From: an uncultured Flavobacteriales bacterium
GTDB lineage: Bacteria; Bacteroidota; Bacteroidia; Flavobacteriales; Vicingaceae
DNA length: 6,366 nucleotides
Direction: 5' to 3'
NCBI GenBank assembly: GCA_913052515.1
Contig: CAJXFJ010000112.1
Coordinates: 1 to 6,366, forward strand
Below, one piece after another: positions 3,982 through 6,366 of this stretch. Position numbers and translations under genes: made by a program. Positions within the stretch are counted from its first letter, which is position 1. The number at the start of each line of letters is the position of its first letter. The notes beneath the pieces are model-generated. The model ran no database searches. It had not been told where the DNA came from and was given only the letters and a program-made list of their open reading frames with translations.

Positions 3982-6366
3982 TTAAGCCAAGCTCAAAGAA
4001 ACATAAGTTTCAAGCTCTTGGTCGATTTCTATTTTGTATTGTTTTTCAGCAACTTCGTCTACGATTTCTAGGCTAGTTGCTAGGGTTTCCGAACAAATAT
4101 AATCTTTATTCTGTTCAACTGCCCCCTTGATTTCAGCAACATTTTGAACTTTTAACGTTATCTTATCTGTAACCTCTAAACCAGCCTCTTTTCTAAAGTT
4201 TTGAATGCGATTTACCATTTCTCTGGCTATTCCTTCATTAATTAAAGCCTCTGTTAAACTCACATCTAAAGCAACGGTGTATTTACCCTCAGTAGTAACT
4301 AACCAACCTGGAATATCTTCTGAGCTGATTTCAACATCGCTTACATCTAAGGTAATTTTTCCGCCCTCAACATCCAATTCTATGCTTCCATTTTGCTCTA
4401 AACTCGCTATTCCTTCTTGGCTCATTTGATTTACAGCAGCGGCCACTAACTTCATTTGCTTGCCAAATTTTGGCCCTAGCTTTTTAAAGTCTGGTTTTAT
4501 CTTTTTTACTAAAACACCTGCTGTTTCTTCAAGGTACTCCAATTCTTTTACATTCACTTCTGAAAGAATCAAATCTTCCACTTCTTGGAGTTGTCTTTTA
4601 AATTTCGGATCAAGCACAGGAACCATCATTTTCTGAAGTGGCTGACGTACCTTCATTGATTCTTTTCTTCGCAATGAAAGCACCATAGAAGATAGCTTTT
4701 GTGCTATTTCCATTCGTTCTTCTAAGTCAATGTTAATATGTGCTTCATACACCTTACCAAAATCAGATAAATGAACCGACTCAGCACTTTCTTGACCACT
4801 TATTTGATTCAAATCTTGGTATAAACGATCGGCATAAAAAGGAGCGATTGGTGCACTTAATTTGGCTACGGTCTTCAAACAATGATATAAGGTTTGATAT
4901 GCCGAAATTTTATCTTCGGTGTATTCCCCTTTCCAAAAACGACGACGACAAAGCCTTACATACCAATTACTTAAATGATCGGTTGTAAACTCTTGAATGG
5001 CTCTACCTGCCTTGGTGGGTTCAAAATCAGCAAACGATTGATCTACCGTTTTGATTAGCGAATTCAATTTTGATAAAATCCATCGATCAATTTCTGGCCT
5101 TTTTCCCAAGTCAACATGCGCCTCTTGGTATTTAAACCCATCTATATTGGCATATAGTGCAAAAAAGTTATAAGTGTTGTATAGCGTTCCAAAAAACTTT
5201 CGTTGAACCTCAACAATCCCTTCTAAATCAAACTTTAAATTATCCCAAGGTTGGGCATTGGTTACCATATACCAACGAGTAGCATCCGGACCGTATTTCT
5301 TCAAAGTTTCAAATGGGTCTACAGCATTGCCTAAACGCTTCGACATTTTTTGGCCGTTTTTATCAAGCACCAAGCCGTTAGAAACTACGTTTTTGTAAGC
5401 TACTGAATCAAAACACATGGTAGCTATGGCATGAAGCGTAAAAAACCAACCTCTGGTTTGATCGACTCCTTCTGCTATAAAATCAGCAGGATAAAAACCG
5501 TTTTCTTCAATTAGCTCTTTGTTTTCAAACGGATAATGCCATTGTGCGTAAGGCATAGAGCCAGAGTCAAACCAAACGTCAATCAGGTCCATTTCCCGGT
5601 GCATGGCTTTACCACTTGGAGAAACCAAAACAATGTCATCAACAAAAGGACGATGAAAATCAAAGGTTTCGTAGTTTTCTTCGCTCATGTTGCTTGGCTC
5701 AAAATCAGCCAATGGATTTTTCTCCATCAAACCATTCTCAACCGCTTTCTCACATTCAGCTTTCAATTGCTCTGCCGAACCAATACAGATTTGCTCTTCT
5801 CGATCTTCCGTTGTCCAAATAGGAATAGGAATTCCCCAATAACGAGAACGTGATAAATTCCAATCTTGAAGATTTTCTAACCAATTGCCAAAACGACCTT
5901 TTCCTGTACTTTCTGGCTTCCAGTTAATGGTATTGTTAAGTTCAATCAATCGGTCTTTTACCTCAGTTGATTTAATAAACCAAGAATCTAATGGAAAGTA
6001 TAAAACTGGCTTATCAGTTCTCCAACAATGCGGATAACTGTGCTCGTATTTCTGTACATCAAAAGCACGGTTGGCTTCTTTCAATTTAATTGAAATTTCA
6101 ACATCTACTGATTTCTCAGGGGCTTTACCGTCTTCGTAGTACTGGTTTTTTACATACATCCCAGCAAAATCTGTCACCTCTTCGGTAAATCTTCCTTGGT
6201 TGTCTACTAAGTGCAATGCGCCAATGCCATTGGCTTTAGTCACTCGAAAGTCATCTGCACCATAGCTTGGCGCTAAATGAACAATCCCAGTTCCATCTTC
6301 AGTAGTTACAAAATCGCCTAAAATTACTTTAAAGGCGTCACCCTCTTCTGGTTGTTTGTAGGGTAG
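3982..6366 (-). CDS. ileS: Isoleucyl-tRNA synthetase, C-terminal 794 residues (5' end outside window)
   Basis: IleRS is a cytoplasmic class I synthetase that attaches isoleucine to tRNA-Ile and hydrolyses mischarged Val-tRNA. The frame is open to the right edge; a GTG at 6241-6243 lies mid-domain and is not the start, because the 41 codons upstream encode conserved editing-domain sequence (TTEDGTGIVHLAPSYGADDF, fragment residues 21-40). Then come SRSRYWGIPIPIW (172-184), DVWFDSGSMPYA (263-274), DQTRGWFFTL (302-311) and the ATP-binding loop KMSKR (340-344, bases 5335-5349). The anticodon-binding helical domain follows (about 390-525, including LSNWYVRLCRRRFW at 465-478), and then a long C-terminal extension ending without any CxxC pair. 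The missing N-terminal part should carry the HIGH motif and first Rossmann half. KMSKR instead of KMSKS, GSMPYA, TRGWF and the absent zinc finger point to the eukaryote-like type 2 IleRS. It is the first visible gene of the minus-strand operon; its promoter lies outside. Confidence 0.97.
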   Translation of the reverse strand, partial: LPYKQPEEGDAFKVILGDFVTTEDGTGIVHLAPSYGADDFRVTKANGIGALHLVDNQGRFTEEVTDFAGMYVKNQYYEDGKAPEKSVDVEISIKLKEANRAFDVQKYEHSYPHCWRTDKPVLYFPLDSWFIKSTEVKDRLIELNNTINWKPESTGKGRFGNWLENLQDWNLSRSRYWGIPIPIWTTEDREEQICIGSAEQLKAECEKAVENGLMEKNPLADFEPSNMSEENYETFDFHRPFVDDIVLVSPSGKAMHREMDLIDVWFDSGSMPYAQWHYPFENKELIEENGFYPADFIAEGVDQTRGWFFTLHAIATMCFDSVAYKNVVSNGLVLDKNGQKMSKRLGNAVDPFETLKKYGPDATRWYMVTNAQPWDNLKFDLEGIVEVQRKFFGTLYNTYNFFALYANIDGFKYQEAHVDLGKRPEIDRWILSKLNSLIKTVDQSFADFEPTKAGRAIQEFTTDHLSNWYVRLCRRRFWKGEYTEDKISAYQTLYHCLKTVAKLSAPIAPFYADRLYQDLNQISGQESAESVHLSDFGKVYEAHINIDLEERMEIAQKLSSMVLSLRRKESMKVRQPLQKMMVPVLDPKFKRQLQEVEDLILSEVNVKELEYLEETAGVLVKKIKPDFKKLGPKFGKQMKLVAAAVNQMSQEGIASLEQNGSIELDVEGGKITLDVSDVEISSEDIPGWLVTTEGKYTVALDVSLTEALINEGIAREMVNRIQNFRKEAGLEVTDKITLKVQNVAEIKGAVEQNKDYICSETLATSLEIVDEVAEKQYKIEIDQELETYVSLSLA

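Noticed and set aside
4205..5853. Several plus-strand open frames of 68 to 105 codons (4205-4429, 4740-4988, 5536-5853, 5616-5822)
   Set aside because: All are antisense to ileS, whose minus-strand product is conserved throughout; none has a recognisable domain or a plausible leader.
1..6366. Search for a novel defence, mobile or RNA-based system
   Set aside because: No direct repeats, integrase, transposase, tRNA, toxin-antitoxin pair or long structured non-coding stretch was seen; the minus-strand operon is housekeeping and all intergenic gaps are 62 bases or shorter.

Overview
The window looks like ordinary chromosome of an AT-rich member of the Bacteroidota (Flavobacteriia/Cytophagia-like). 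No accession or search was available, so this rests on sequence character. Start codons are mostly preceded by A-rich leaders rather than Shine-Dalgarno sites. The signal peptide ends in an Ala-Gln junction. The lipoprotein signal peptidase has a long insertion between its two catalytic aspartates. A DksA/TraR-like protein with a decayed zinc finger sits between ileS and lspA.

Plus strand, left half. The 3' end of an unrecognised membrane-protein gene with an acidic tail runs off the left edge (stop at 185-187). After a 62-base gap comes an exported PhoD-like metallophosphatase (250-1542). Twenty-one bases later is a polytopic membrane protein with the look of a GT-C (ArnT/PMT-like) glycosyltransferase (1564-2973). 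The last two may share a transcript, but no functional link between them is visible.

Minus strand, right half. Transcription enters from the right edge through ileS (isoleucyl-tRNA synthetase, N-terminal part outside the window), then after 12 bases a 125-residue TraR/DksA-like regulator, then after 14 bases lspA (signal peptidase II). This looks like a housekeeping operon for tRNA charging, transcription or stress control, and lipoprotein maturation. The synthetase resembles the eukaryote-like (type 2) bacterial IleRS class.

The two halves converge: the last 14 bases of the GT-C-like gene and of lspA overlap tail to tail at 2960-2973, with no obvious hairpin terminator between them. There are no RNA genes, mobile elements, CRISPR arrays or long repeats, and no stretch over 300 bases lacks a gene. 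I found no convincing undescribed system. The most interesting points are the degenerate zinc finger, the IleRS type, and the uncharacterised GT-C-like protein.
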